Assembly: GCF_017916275.1 (NCBI RefSeq)
Contig: NZ_JAFMST010000020.1
Coordinates: 1-39,034, forward strand
Reading direction: 5' to 3'
DNA length: 39,034 bases
Origin: Rubellimicrobium arenae
GTDB taxonomy: Bacteria > Pseudomonadota > Alphaproteobacteria > Rhodobacterales > Rhodobacteraceae
Position numbers and translations under genes: made by a program. Of the stretch, positions 15,750-24,220 are shown piece by piece. Under the pieces are notes generated by a model. That model saw only the letters and a list, made by a program, of their open reading frames with translations, did not search any database and was not told where the DNA came from. Position 1 is the first letter of the stretch. Every line of letters begins with the position of its first letter.

Positions 15750-18701
15750 ATGAACTCAATGCTTGGCCAGCTCGCTCCGGGTCTGGACGTTCTCCCTGCT
15801 GACAGTTCCGTGGCCGAATTGATCCGCCGGTATGACTGGGCCACCACCCCCCTCGGTCCCAGGGAGAACTGGCCGCAGAGCCTTCGCACCGCGCTGGCCA
15901 TGATCCTGCATTCCAAGTTTCCGACCTACATGGTCTGGGGACCGGATCTGATCAGCTTCTACAACGACGCCTATCGCCCCGTACTCGGGTCCAAGTCCGA
16001 GGGGCTGGGGCGGCCGTTCCGGGAGCTTTGGCCGGAGGCCTGGGATGTGGTGGGGCCGATCGCGCACAAGGCGCTTGCTGGTGAGGCGAGCTACTTCGAG
16101 GATCTCCCCCTCACTCTCGAGAGGACGGGCTATCCGGAACGGACGTGGTGGACCTTTTCCTACAGCCCCATCCACGACGAAAGCGGCCAGGTCGGCGGCG
16201 TGCTGTGCACGGTCCACGAGACCACGGCCAAGGTCCAGACGGAGCGGAGGCTGGAGTTCCTGGTCCGCCTGAGCGATCGGCTCCGGACCCTGTCCGAGCC
16301 GATCGAGGTGATCGAAGCCGCGCAGGAGGAGCTGGGCCGCCAGCTTGGCGTCAGCCGGGTCGGATATGGCGAGGTCGATGCGACCTGCCGCTTCTTCACG
16401 ACCGAGCGCAACTGGACCGACGGCACGGTGGCCCCGCATATCGGCACGCATGACCTCGCCGCCTTCGGGCCCGAGGTCCACGACGCCCTCAGGCGCGGCG
16501 ACACCCTGGCGATCGAGGATGTCAGCACCGATCCCCGCACCAGCACGGCCACGAGCCGGGCCGCCTTCGCATTCCTCGAGACGGCCGCGGCGGCGACTCT
16601 GTCGCTGGTCAAGGGCGGTCGCATGGTGGCCAGCCTTTACGTCCACAACCGGACGCCCCGCCGCTGGAGCGACAACGACCTCAAGCTCATGGAAGACGTG
16701 GCCGAGCGCACCTGGGATGCTCTCGAGCGGGCCCGGTCCGAGGCGGCCCTGAGGGCCAGCGAGGAGCGGTTCCGGGACCTTATCGAGCAGGCCCCCAAGA
16801 AGATGTGGGTGAGCCGGCGCGACGGCTCGGTCGAGTTCTTCAACGCCGCCTGGCGCAGCTACACGGGCCAGCCCCTGGCGCCCGAAGGCCTCTCCTGGGC
16901 CGAGGCCGTCCACCCCGAGGACAGGGAAAGGCTGAAGCAGGTCCGCAGCCGCGGGCTTGCCGCCGGGGAACGCTACGACATCGAACTGCGCCTGCGCCGG
17001 GCGCAGGATGGGGCGTATCGCTGGCATCTCGGGACGGTGGCGCCGCTGCGCAACGCGGCCGGGGAGATCGTCGAATGGGCCGGGATCGCCAGCGACATCG
17101 ATGACGTGCGGCGGGCCGAGCAGGCCCTGCGTGAGCTGAACGGGGCGCTCGAGGCCCGCGTGGCCGAGCGGACCGCCGACCGTGACCGGATGTGGCGGCT
17201 TTCGACCGACATCATGCTCGTGGCACGGTTCGACGCGACCATCGCCGCCGTGAACCCGGCCTGGACCACGCTTCTGGGCTGGAGCGAGGGCGATCTCATC
17301 GGGCGACCGTTCCTCGATCTCGTGCATCCTGACGACCTCGAGTCCACACGGCAGGAGGCCGGCCGGTTGGCCCAGGGGCAGACCACGCTCCGTTTCGAGA
17401 ACCGCTACCGGGCCAAGGATGGCAGCTATCGCTGGCTGTCATGGATCGCCGTGCCCGACGAGGATCTGATCCACGCGGTGGGACGAGACGTCACGGCGGA
17501 AAAGGCCGCCGCCGCCGACCTGGCAGAGGCGCAGGAGCAACTGCGCCAAAGTCAGAAGATGGAGGCCGTGGGCCAGCTGACCGGCGGCATCGCGCACGAC
17601 TTCAACAATCTCCTCACGGCGGTCACGGGCTATCTGGACATCGCGCGTCGCAGTCTGGCGGCGGGGGACGAGGCGCGCGCCCATCGGGCCATCGGCAGCG
17701 CGATGAAGGGGGCCGACAGCGCGGCGGCCCTGACCCACCGGTTGCTGGCCTTTGCCCGGCGGCAGCCGCTTGCACCCCGCTCGGTCGATGTGGGGGCGCT
17801 TCTGGACGGAATGTCGGATCTGCTCTTGCGGGCCTTGGGCGAGATGGTTCGCCTTCGCCTGAAGGCGCCTGTAGGCCTGCCAGCGGTGTTCGTCGACGCG
17901 AACCAGCTCGAAGCCGCGATCCTCAACCTCGCGGTCAACGGGCGGGATGCCATGCCGGACGGCGGCGAGCTGATGATCACCGCCGCGCCCGACAATATTA
18001 CGCCGTCCCAGGCCCGGCGGCTGGAGATAACGCCCGGCGCCTATGTGTCTCTGTCGGTGACCGACAGCGGGACGGGGATGGACCCTGCGGTCCTTTCGCG
18101 GGTCTTCGAGCCGTTCTTCACGACCAAGCCGCAGGGCAAGGGCACCGGCCTGGGGCTGGCGCAGGTTTACGGATTCGCACGGCAGTCGGGCGGTGCGGTC
18201 GAGATTGACAGCGCCGTCGGGCGGGGCACCACGGTTCGCCTGTTGTTCCCGGCGTCAGAGGCCCAGGTGATGCTGGACGGCCCCGGAGCGGGTGGCACCA
18301 GCGCGGCCGGGGAGCGGCGCGGCTCGGAAACCATCCTCTTGGTCGAGGACCAGCCCGATGTGGCGGAACTGGCCGAAGCGCTGCTGACGGATGCCGGCTA
18401 CCGTGTCCTGCGCGCTTCCAGCGGGGACGAAGCGCTCGCTCTGCTGGGCGAGGCATCGATTGACCTGCTGTTCTCGGACGTCGTCATGCCCGGCTCCACG
18501 GATGGCATGAGCCTGGCGCGGGAGGCGCGTGTGCGGCGGCCCGGCCTCCCCGTGCTGCTGACCACCGGCTATGCGCCCGATGCGCTGTCCCGGCACGAGC
18601 TGGGAGAAGCGGGCGTCGCCGTGCTGAACAAGCCGTATCGGCGGCCCGATCTCCTGGCCAAGATCAGGGACGCGCTGGACGCGATGGCGAGCCAGACCTG
18701 A
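15750..18701 (+). CDS. Hybrid sensor histidine kinase with PAS-GAF-PAS-PAS input and receiver domain
   Basis: This 983-residue soluble hybrid kinase has no transmembrane segments. In order: a PAS-like domain (about 35-160), a GAF domain (about 175-335), two PAS domains of the PAS_3 type with PAC tails (about 345-465 and 480-600), a HisKA dimerisation domain with the phospho-acceptor His616 in [12 protein letters not shown], a HATPase domain ([23 protein letters not shown]), and a C-terminal receiver with acidic DQPD, phospho-acceptor Asp910 in [10 protein letters not shown] and conserved LNKPY. The HDFNNLL box places it with cytosolic kinases of alphaproteobacteria. It should autophosphorylate on sensing a cytoplasmic cue and pass phosphate to its own receiver. 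No output regulator lies nearby, so the target is unknown. Start choice is open between ATG 15750 and 15759. Confidence 0.92.
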   Translation: MNSMLGQLAPGLDVLPADSSVAELIRRYDWATTPLGPRENWPQSLRTALAMILHSKFPTYMVWGPDLISFYNDAYRPVLGSKSEGLGRPFRELWPEAWDVVGPIAHKALAGEASYFEDLPLTLERTGYPERTWWTFSYSPIHDESGQVGGVLCTVHETTAKVQTERRLEFLVRLSDRLRTLSEPIEVIEAAQEELGRQLGVSRVGYGEVDATCRFFTTERNWTDGTVAPHIGTHDLAAFGPEVHDALRRGDTLAIEDVSTDPRTSTATSRAAFAFLETAAAATLSLVKGGRMVASLYVHNRTPRRWSDNDLKLMEDVAERTWDALERARSEAALRASEERFRDLIEQAPKKMWVSRRDGSVEFFNAAWRSYTGQPLAPEGLSWAEAVHPEDRERLKQVRSRGLAAGERYDIELRLRRAQDGAYRWHLGTVAPLRNAAGEIVEWAGIASDIDDVRRAEQALRELNGALEARVAERTADRDRMWRLSTDIMLVARFDATIAAVNPAWTTLLGWSEGDLIGRPFLDLVHPDDLESTRQEAGRLAQGQTTLRFENRYRAKDGSYRWLSWIAVPDEDLIHAVGRDVTAEKAAAADLAEAQEQLRQSQKMEAVGQLTGGIAHDFNNLLTAVTGYLDIARRSLAAGDEARAHRAIGSAMKGADSAAALTHRLLAFARRQPLAPRSVDVGALLDGMSDLLLRALGEMVRLRLKAPVGLPAVFVDANQLEAAILNLAVNGRDAMPDGGELMITAAPDNITPSQARRLEITPGAYVSLSVTDSGTGMDPAVLSRVFEPFFTTKPQGKGTGLGLAQVYGFARQSGGAVEIDSAVGRGTTVRLLFPASEAQVMLDGPGAGGTSAAGERRGSETILLVEDQPDVAELAEALLTDAGYRVLRASSGDEALALLGEASIDLLFSDVVMPGSTDGMSLAREARVRRPGLPVLLTTGYAPDALSRHELGEAGVAVLNKPYRRPDLLAKIRDALDAMASQT

Positions 18702-19086
18702 AGCCTGTGGACCCCATTCCCGTGGCGGACCGGTTCTGACCCGTCGAAGACGGCGAGACATCAAAAGGCTTCCTGTCCTCCCTCGCCGCGAGGGCAGGGT
18801 GGCAACCCGTGGCGATGCGCCGGTGACCAGGGCCGGACACCTGAACGCCTGCCTGCGATCGACCAAGCCCGGAAAGGGTTGGCCCGAGCAAGTCCATGCG
18901 CGAGCCGGCGCGAGGCAGGGCCGGTGGGTCCGATCCAGGCCACGTTCCGGCGACGGGCAGCCGAACTGGACCGGCGTTTCTGAGGTGTGGGGAAGCCCAG
19001 GTGTGACGGGTGACGTGGCAGCAACCATGGACTGATCGCTTGCGATTATGTTGCTGCCGACGTAAATCGGGGCAAGGAGACGGCTC
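18702..19086. other. Intergenic region upstream of ohrR
   Basis: About 385 bases without a credible gene. The segment just before ohrR (about 19040-19070) is richer in A and T and contains a weak inverted repeat, CGATT...AATCG, which might be part of the regulator's own operator. Confidence 0.4.
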
Positions 19087-19551
19087 ATGAATGAAGACTC
19101 TGGTCGCGAACAGCAGGAGATGCCTGGCCTTTTCGACTTCATCTGCTTTGCGGTGTATTCGGTGAACCATGCCTTCGGGCGCACCTACAAGCCGCTTCTG
19201 GATGAATTGGGGCTGACCTATCCTCAGTACCTGGTGATGGTCGTGCTTTGGGACAACGACGGCCAAAGCGTCGGCGCCATCGGCCAGAAGCTCTTTCTGG
19301 AAAGCAACACGCTCACTCCGCTGCTCAAGCGTCTTGAGGGTCTGGGGTATGTCACCCGGACACGGGCCAGCCATGATGAACGGCAGGTGATCGTCCAACT
19401 GACGCAGACTGGCCGAGCCCTTCGAACGAAAGCGGTGTCGGTCCCGCAGTGCATCGTTGAGGCGATGGGGCTGGACTTGGAGACCGTGGGGCGGATCCGC
19501 GACGATCTGGTGGACCTGAGGAGCCGGCTGTTCCAGGCCGGGACTGACTGA
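19087..19551 (+). CDS. ohrR: OhrR-type organic peroxide sensor (MarR family)
   Basis: This 154-residue winged-helix repressor matches the OhrR branch of the MarR family along most of its length: a Cys at position 20 in FDFICFAVYSVNHAFGRTYK, then LGLTYPQYLVMVVLW and NTLTPLLKRLEGLGYVTRTR. In OhrR this reactive cysteine is oxidised by organic hydroperoxides, which releases the repressor from DNA and switches on the peroxidase gene ohr. The ATG at 19087 has AAGGAG 9 bases upstream. Unusually, the expected ohr gene is not adjacent; flanking genes are a histidine kinase upstream and, after more than 500 bases, a lectin-like protein. The target may be elsewhere. A hairpin follows the stop codon. Confidence 0.88.
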   Translation: MNEDSGREQQEMPGLFDFICFAVYSVNHAFGRTYKPLLDELGLTYPQYLVMVVLWDNDGQSVGAIGQKLFLESNTLTPLLKRLEGLGYVTRTRASHDERQVIVQLTQTGRALRTKAVSVPQCIVEAMGLDLETVGRIRDDLVDLRSRLFQAGTD

Positions 19552-20090
19552 GTCCATGCCACGGCCACGACACGGCAGGCTCAGGGACATCCTGCCGACA
19601 AGAACGGGCCTTTGCTAAAGCGTTGACTGGCGTCTCTCGGGGCGCGGCCCAATTCCCGATGAGGTCGCCAGAGGTCCTGCGCGGCCGCATCGGGCCCCGG
19701 CTTGACCTGACGAGCAGATCGCCATCCGGGCTGGCCATCGCTCACCTCGGTCCTCCCGACCGAGATCCCGGTGCTTGTTCCTTCCCTCGCTGACGGCGTG
19801 CTCCTTCGGGCACCTCGGTCCCGAGGCATTTGCAGGTCGCGTCACTGACCGGACCGCACGGCCGAAACGCCCCAAGCATCCATTCAGTCATTCGCGCGTC
19901 GGCCTGAGCCGCATCGGCCAGGAGCCCAGATCCGCTCCAGCACGAGATTGCGGCACTGAATTGAACTCATCTTCGAAACGAACTTAGTCGAATGCGATAA
20001 CATCGTGAGCGATTTACAACGCGTTAATCCTCACCTAGATGATCGCGCAAGATAAGATCGCTCATGAATATTCAGTCAGGAAATACGCCA
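19552..20090. other. Gene-free region between ohrR and the second lectin gene
   Basis: No credible gene. The first part holds the ohrR hairpin. The last 130 bases are AT-richer than their surroundings and probably contain the lectin-gene promoter; I see TTGAAC near 19961 as one possible -35 box. Confidence 0.45.
19573..19597 (+). terminator. Hairpin after ohrR
   Basis: A perfect 7-bp stem (CGGCAGG at 19573-19579, CCTGCCG at 19591-19597) has an 11-base loop and begins 21 bases past the stop codon. No U-run follows. Confidence 0.5.
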
Positions 20091-20765
20091 ATGCTTCGCA
20101 AGTTCCGTTCCGCCGTCATGACCCGCACCTCGGATGTGGCGCCTGCCCGTCGCCTTGTCGGCGCTCTCGCAAGCCTCGGCTCCAGCCTGATGGCTCTCGG
20201 CGTCCTGACGTTCGGTGTGTCGACTCCGGTCTCGGCGACGCCTGTGCAGTGGGACGGCAACGGTCATTGGTACGAACTGGTCACCACCAACGCCCAAGGC
20301 ACGTCGGCCGGAGCCATCGCGGCAGCGGCGGGGCACAGCTACAACGGCATGAACGGCTACCTCGTGACCATCACCTCCCAAGCGGAGCAGGTCTTTCTTG
20401 ATGGCCAGGTGAACCCCTGGGCCTTCGTGGCCTGGCTCGGCGGATCGGATGAGCAGGCCGAAGGCGACTGGCGTTGGCTGACCGGACCAGAAAAGGGCCA
20501 GGCCTTGGACTGGACCAACTGGGGCTGGAACGAACCCAACAACCACGGCGAGGGACACCCGGAAGGAGAGGATTATATCCTGGGCTGGTGGAGCGGCGAC
20601 AAGTGGAACGACATCTACGACAACTACAGCAACTATTCGTACATCGTCGAATACAGCGCCGACAACGTGGCGGCCGTGCCGCTTCCGGCGGGTCTTCCGC
20701 TCCTTGGCGGTGGCCTGAGCGTCCTCGGCCTCCTGGCCAGGCGCCGGAAGGCGCGCCGGGCCTGA
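20091..20765 (+). CDS. Second exported C-type-lectin-like protein with VPLPA-CTERM tail
   Basis: This 224-residue paralogue of the lectin-like protein at 9943-10629 has a long charged N terminus, then the hydrophobic part of a signal peptide (about residues 28-50, ending VSA). One C-type-lectin-like domain follows (NGHWYELV, GMNGYLVTITSQAEQVFL, GDWRWLTGPEKGQ, WGWNEPNNHGEG, and a final SYIVEY). The tail is a textbook VPLPA sorting signal: AAVPLPAGLPLLGG, a hydrophobic helix, and ARRRKARRA. The EPNN segment resembles the sugar-binding loop (EPN/QPD) of true C-type lectins, so glycan binding is plausible. I prefer the ATG at 20091, which has AGGA 9 bases upstream, over the ATG at 20064, which has no ribosome site. 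Confidence 0.87.
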   Translation: MLRKFRSAVMTRTSDVAPARRLVGALASLGSSLMALGVLTFGVSTPVSATPVQWDGNGHWYELVTTNAQGTSAGAIAAAAGHSYNGMNGYLVTITSQAEQVFLDGQVNPWAFVAWLGGSDEQAEGDWRWLTGPEKGQALDWTNWGWNEPNNHGEGHPEGEDYILGWWSGDKWNDIYDNYSNYSYIVEYSADNVAAVPLPAGLPLLGGGLSVLGLLARRRKARRA

Positions 20766-21166
20766 GAGCGTAACCCTCCCGCCTGCGCCTGTCCTGACCT
20801 CGGACGGACGGGCGCGTACTTCCAGCAGGATCGAATCGGCCCGTTTGGGCCCGATCTCGGGCGGCGTTCGTCGCGCCGCCGCGCGCCGTGCGGCCTGACG
20901 CCTCTGGGGTCGACTGTCTCCCGCCGGACGCCGAGGCCGACATGGCTTCACCAACTGGGTCGAAGCCCGATGCGCGGCACGATGATCAAGCCCCGCACGG
21001 GAGCAGGCGCGACAGATCAACGAAAGGCGCGGGAATGTAGGGGCCCCGCTTCGCAGGGGCTGGGATGCCGCCCGCCCGGGTCAGGGCCAGCGGCCCGACT
21101 CTCCAGCCCATGATCCTACGGCATGGCCAGTTGGTGCGACCATGCGTGGTAACACAGGAGAGAATG
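20766..21166. other. Intergenic region between two VPLPA-protein genes
   Basis: It contains the terminator of the lectin-like gene and about 350 bases of GC-rich DNA. Near the next gene is a short inverted repeat, GCATGG (21121-21126) with CCATGC (21140-21145), which could be an operator. No gene is supported. Confidence 0.45.
20785..20815 (+). terminator. Hairpin after the second lectin-like gene
   Basis: A 10-bp stem with one G-U pair (GCGCCTGTCC at 20785-20794, GGACGGGCGC at 20806-20815) has an 11-base loop and lies 20 bases past the stop codon. Confidence 0.6.
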
Positions 21167-21838
21167 ATGAAATTGAGTATCGCCGCCGTCGCTGGCCTGC
21201 TCCTTGCAGGTTCGGTCCAGGCGGCAACCATCGCTGAAACCACCGCCCCGGTGAATGGCCGGGAATGGGTCCTTTCGGCCGATCAGTTCGACGGCGGTGC
21301 CGGCCCCTGCGGGAACGGCAAGTCCGTCGACCATCGCGACCGCTGCGCCGTCAGCCTGGAAACGATCGACAGCGGGGCGGCCCGGTACGGCCGGTACAAT
21401 CCCTTGAACTCCACCTCGGGGTTCATCGACAGCCAGGACCTTCCCCAGATCGCCTGGACCATCAGCGCGGATACCGCGTTCACGCGGCTTACGTTCGCGG
21501 TCATCGATGCCTTCGACCAAGCCTACGAGGACGGGCTGGGAGATAGCTTCTTCCAACTGACCGCCGCCGGGGCCGAAGCTGCTGATGCCGCCGGCTGGAT
21601 GCTGGACCATCGCCAGGCCAACGGCAACCTGCATTGGATCACCGTCGAGTTCGCGCAGGCCACTCAGACCGCGACCGTCGACTTCTTTACCCGCCAGAAT
21701 GACGGATTTGCCATCGCGGCCGTGCGGCTTGATGCGGACGTCGCCGCGGTGCCACTGCCCGCGACCTCCGGACTGCTGGTTGCCGGGCTCGGCAGCCTCG
21801 CCACCCTGCGGTCGCGCAGGCGGAGGCGACAGGGCTGA
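21167..21838 (+). CDS. Exported VPLPA-CTERM protein of unknown function
   Basis: This 223-residue protein has a clean signal peptide (MKLSIAAVAGLLLAGSVQA, cleaved near residue 19) and a beta-strand-rich body with two early cysteines in GAGPCGNGKSVDHRDRCAVS, possibly a disulfide. The C-terminal sorting tail reads AAVPLPATSGLLVAG, then a hydrophobic helix and RSRRRRRQG. I do not recognise the body; its strand pattern and the segment TRLTFAVIDAFDQ recall jelly-roll domains common in PEP-CTERM proteins. AGGAG lies 6 bases before the ATG at 21167; the ATG just before it (21164) is also possible. Processing by an exosortase and delivery to the outer surface or matrix is inferred from the tail. Confidence 0.85.
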   Translation: MKLSIAAVAGLLLAGSVQAATIAETTAPVNGREWVLSADQFDGGAGPCGNGKSVDHRDRCAVSLETIDSGAARYGRYNPLNSTSGFIDSQDLPQIAWTISADTAFTRLTFAVIDAFDQAYEDGLGDSFFQLTAAGAEAADAAGWMLDHRQANGNLHWITVEFAQATQTATVDFFTRQNDGFAIAAVRLDADVAAVPLPATSGLLVAGLGSLATLRSRRRRRQG

Positions 21839-22064
21839 GAGCCTGCACGACGCCCGCGACCAGGAAACTCCGCACGGCGCGGACGTTGATGGGGCCGAAC
21901 GGGCCCGATCGGGCGATGGACCTTCGGGGCCACCGCTTTCTTGCTGCTCCAAGGTCCTGCTGACCGCTTTGCCCATCAGTGGTGGAACTTGCCTTCGTCG
22001 GGAACATTGGACCTGGGGGCGGCAGTCGCGGTATGAATCTCCATGGCGCGCCAGGAACGAAGCC

Positions 22065-22583
22065 ATGAACGATCCGCCAAGCAAGATGGAACTGCAGCGA
22101 CTCCAGGCCCTGAGGGGAAGCGGTCTCCTGAGGTCGCCACCGCTGCCCGAGCTCGATGAACTCTGCCAGCGTGCCCGACGGCATTTCGACGTCGCCATGG
22201 CCCTCGTCACCCTGATCGAGGAGGATCGGCAGGTCGTGATGGCGAAGGCCGGGACGGCGCTCGATCAATCGCCTCGCTCTGTCGCCTTCTGCGACTACAC
22301 GATCCGGACGGACGAGGTGCTGGTGGTGCCCGATGCGACCATCGATCCGCGCTTCGCCTCCAATCCGCTGGTGCAAGGAGAGCCGTTCATCCGGTTCTAT
22401 GCGGGTGCGCCGCTCATCTATGTCGGGGGTGTCCGGCTGGGAGCATTCTGCATCCTCGACACCAAGCCGCGCCAGTTCTCGCGGGTCGACGTCGAGGATC
22501 TGGTGATGTCGGCCGAGCAGGTGGTCGGCCGGATCCTGGAGCACGAGTTCGACGCCAAGTTCGGCTCGCGTCCCTCGGGCTGA
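22065..22583 (+). CDS. Stand-alone GAF domain protein
   Basis: This 172-residue protein consists of a single GAF domain. Helix LQALRGSGLLRSPPLPELDE leads into the domain, followed by VALVTLIEEDRQVVMAKAG, FCDYTIRTDEVLVVPDATID, and AGAPLIYVGGVRLGAFCILD, the last being typical of GAF sensors. GAF domains bind small ligands, chromophores or cofactors. No output domain is attached, so it may act with a separate kinase or cyclase, or as an unattached redox sensor; the Cys in FCILD and the one in FCDYT are conserved in many relatives. The ATG at 22065 has AGGA 8 bases upstream; the long open extension upstream is the shadow of the preceding gene. Confidence 0.85.
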   Translation: MNDPPSKMELQRLQALRGSGLLRSPPLPELDELCQRARRHFDVAMALVTLIEEDRQVVMAKAGTALDQSPRSVAFCDYTIRTDEVLVVPDATIDPRFASNPLVQGEPFIRFYAGAPLIYVGGVRLGAFCILDTKPRQFSRVDVEDLVMSAEQVVGRILEHEFDAKFGSRPSG

Positions 22584-22918
22584 GCACCAGCCGGTCCCGG
22601 TGCGCCGCATCACCCCGGACGCGGATCCTGTCGGCGCGGGCCGTCCGAAGGTCCTCGGGCGGGGATAGCCCCGACCTGCGTCGTTCCGGGGGTGTCGGCA
22701 TCCCGGCTTGGTGGTGGGAGGGCGGTGGTCGTGCGACGATACACGCGGGTTCCTCATCCCCTTCGCCACAACGCCGGCGGGCCGTGCAATCCGATATGTC
22801 GGAACATTCGTCGGCTTCACGAGGTTCATGTGTCCTGCGCACGACCGGGGACCCTGGTCGCCGCAAGCTTTGCCGCCCCACCGGTTCGGCGGGCTCTCCT
22901 GGCGGGAAGGATCGACGA
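22584..22918. other. Intergenic region upstream of the cyanophycinase gene
   Basis: About 335 bases with no credible gene, terminator with a U-run or clear promoter boxes. Confidence 0.4.
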
Positions 22919-23743
22919 ATGGTCAAGAACAAGGCCGGACTGGTCGAGGGCATCGAGGGCCGCGGCCGGCTCATCATCATCGGCGGCCACGAGGAGCACG
23001 AAGGCGAACGCCTGATCCTGCGCGAGGTCGCCCGCCATGTGAAGAACGGCCGACTTGTCCTTGCCACCATCGCATCCCACGAGCCCGAAGGGTATCTGGA
23101 GCGATATCGGGCGTCGTTCGCGGACCTCGGCGTCAACGAGGTGGTCGAACTTTATGTAGAGGACCGCCACGAAGCGATGCTGCCCGAAAAGCTTGAGGCG
23201 CTCGAGGGGGTTCATGCGGTCTTCTTCTCGGGCGGGGACCAGCTCCGCATCACGAGCCAGATCGGCGATACCCCGATCTACGAACGCATCCACGCGATCT
23301 TCGAGGCGGGCGGGCTCATCGCCGGGACATCGGCCGGCGCCTCGGCCATGGCCGACACCATGCTTGTCCGGGGCCAGAGCGCCGCTTCCTTCCGCATCGG
23401 CGATGCTCGCATGGCGCCCGGACTGGGTCTCCTGCCCAATGTCATCATCGACCAGCACTTCGCGGAGCGGGGTCGCATCGGCCGCCTGATCGGGGCCGTG
23501 TCGCAGAATCCGCGCGTGCTGGGCATCGGCATCGACGAGGATACCGCCATCGTGGTCGAGGGGCACCGGTTTCGCGTGATCGGAAGCGGGGCGGTCTATC
23601 TGGTGGACGCCTCCGAGGTGACCCACTCCAACATCGCCGAAGCCGAAACGGACGCGGCGCTGTCCATCTACGACCTGACGCTTCATGTGCTCAGCGCCGG
23701 AGATGCCTTCGACCTCGTGACCCGACGACCGGCGCCCGCCTGA
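22919..23743 (+). CDS. cphB: Cyanophycinase (peptidase family S51)
   Basis: This 274-residue serine exopeptidase belongs to the cyanophycinase branch of S51. It has the glycine-rich GRLIIIGGHEEHEGE near the N terminus, VFFSGGDQLRI, and the nucleophile Ser138 in AGTSAGASAM. IIDQHFAERGRIGRL and GIGIDEDTAIVV are also typical of cyanophycinases. It would cut the storage polymer cyanophycin (multi-L-arginyl-poly-L-aspartate) to beta-Asp-Arg dipeptides in the cytoplasm. The start ATG 22919 has GAAGGA 7 bases upstream. No cyanophycin synthetase or dipeptidase lies in the window, so the substrate may come from elsewhere in the genome or from outside, or the enzyme may act on another peptide. Confidence 0.9.
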   Translation: MVKNKAGLVEGIEGRGRLIIIGGHEEHEGERLILREVARHVKNGRLVLATIASHEPEGYLERYRASFADLGVNEVVELYVEDRHEAMLPEKLEALEGVHAVFFSGGDQLRITSQIGDTPIYERIHAIFEAGGLIAGTSAGASAMADTMLVRGQSAASFRIGDARMAPGLGLLPNVIIDQHFAERGRIGRLIGAVSQNPRVLGIGIDEDTAIVVEGHRFRVIGSGAVYLVDASEVTHSNIAEAETDAALSIYDLTLHVLSAGDAFDLVTRRPAPA

Positions 23744-23757
23744 CCAGCACGTCAGGC
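23738..23757 (+). terminator. Hairpin overlapping the cyanophycinase stop codon
   Basis: A perfect 7-bp stem (GCCTGAC at 23738-23744, GTCAGGC at 23751-23757) has a 6-base loop, and its left arm contains the stop codon itself. No U-run. Confidence 0.45.
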
Positions 23758-23907
23758 TCGGGCCCGCGTCGGCTCCGATCCGGTCCCGGACCCTTTCGCG
23801 TCCGCGCCTTGGTCCCCGTGGGGGTCAGTTGGTGGCCGCTGCCAGAGCGAGGCCGGATGTGACGGCCCGTCAGGGACCTTCCGGGGTCCATACGGGCGCC
23901 ATCTGGC

Positions 23908-24039
23908 AAGAAAAAGGCGGCAGCCCCGGGAGGAGGGGCGCCGCCCATGGAAAGGGTCGTCCAGGGAGGAGGAGAGGAGGACCCTGCCAATCAGTTTACG
24001 GCTGACCCAAAAGGGAGGAGATGGGCGCCGCTCGTTACA
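23908..24039 (-). ncRNA. Candidate CcsR/cuckoo-type sRNA with three anti-Shine-Dalgarno hairpins
   Basis: Read on the minus strand, three hairpins follow one another, and each exposes an anti-ribosome-binding sequence. Hairpin 1 (23999-24030) has stems CGGC/GCCG and CCCA/UGGG and the loop UCUCCUCCCUUU. Hairpin 2 (23962-23986) has stem CAGGG/CCCUG and the 15-base loop UCCUCCUCUCCUCCU. Hairpin 3 (23916-23945) has 6 plus 5 GC pairs with one bulged U, the loop UCCUCCC, and a following UUUUU tail, so it is an intrinsic terminator. This layout matches sRNAs of Rhodobacteraceae with CCUCCUCCC loops (CcsR, cuckoo RNAs; related alpha-proteobacterial families), which are stress-induced. Here it lies 181 bases past the nitrilase gene, not behind the usual DUF1127 gene. 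The structures are seen directly; expression is inferred. Confidence 0.72.
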
Positions 24040-24045
24040 GGGGTT

Positions 24046-24073
24046 CATCTACACTGCCGCTGCGATTGCACAA
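24046..24073 (-). promoter_or_regulatory. Candidate promoter of the sRNA
   Basis: On the minus strand TTGTGC (24068-24073) and TAGATG (24046-24051) are 16 bases apart, placing a start near 24039, just before the first hairpin. The same stretch on the plus strand also contains TTGCAC and TATTTG, so direction is not proved. Heat-shock-type sigma factors drive CcsR RNAs in Rhodobacter; whether that applies here is unknown. Confidence 0.4.
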
Positions 24074-24220
24074 TACCGCTTGGGTTGTATTTGCGCCAGG
24101 ACGCCTGCGGCAGGCCGACGCAGGGGCCAGGGCCGGTGCGCTCTGCCATGGTCGGGCAACCCGTCGGCCCAGCACGGCCCGGGCGCGACGGAGCCTGATG
24201 CCTGGGACCGTCCCGCCGGA

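Noticed and set aside
15756-17327. A 523-codon minus-strand frame opposite the histidine kinase
   Set aside because: It lies entirely within a gene with clear PAS, GAF and kinase domains and has no recognisable content itself.
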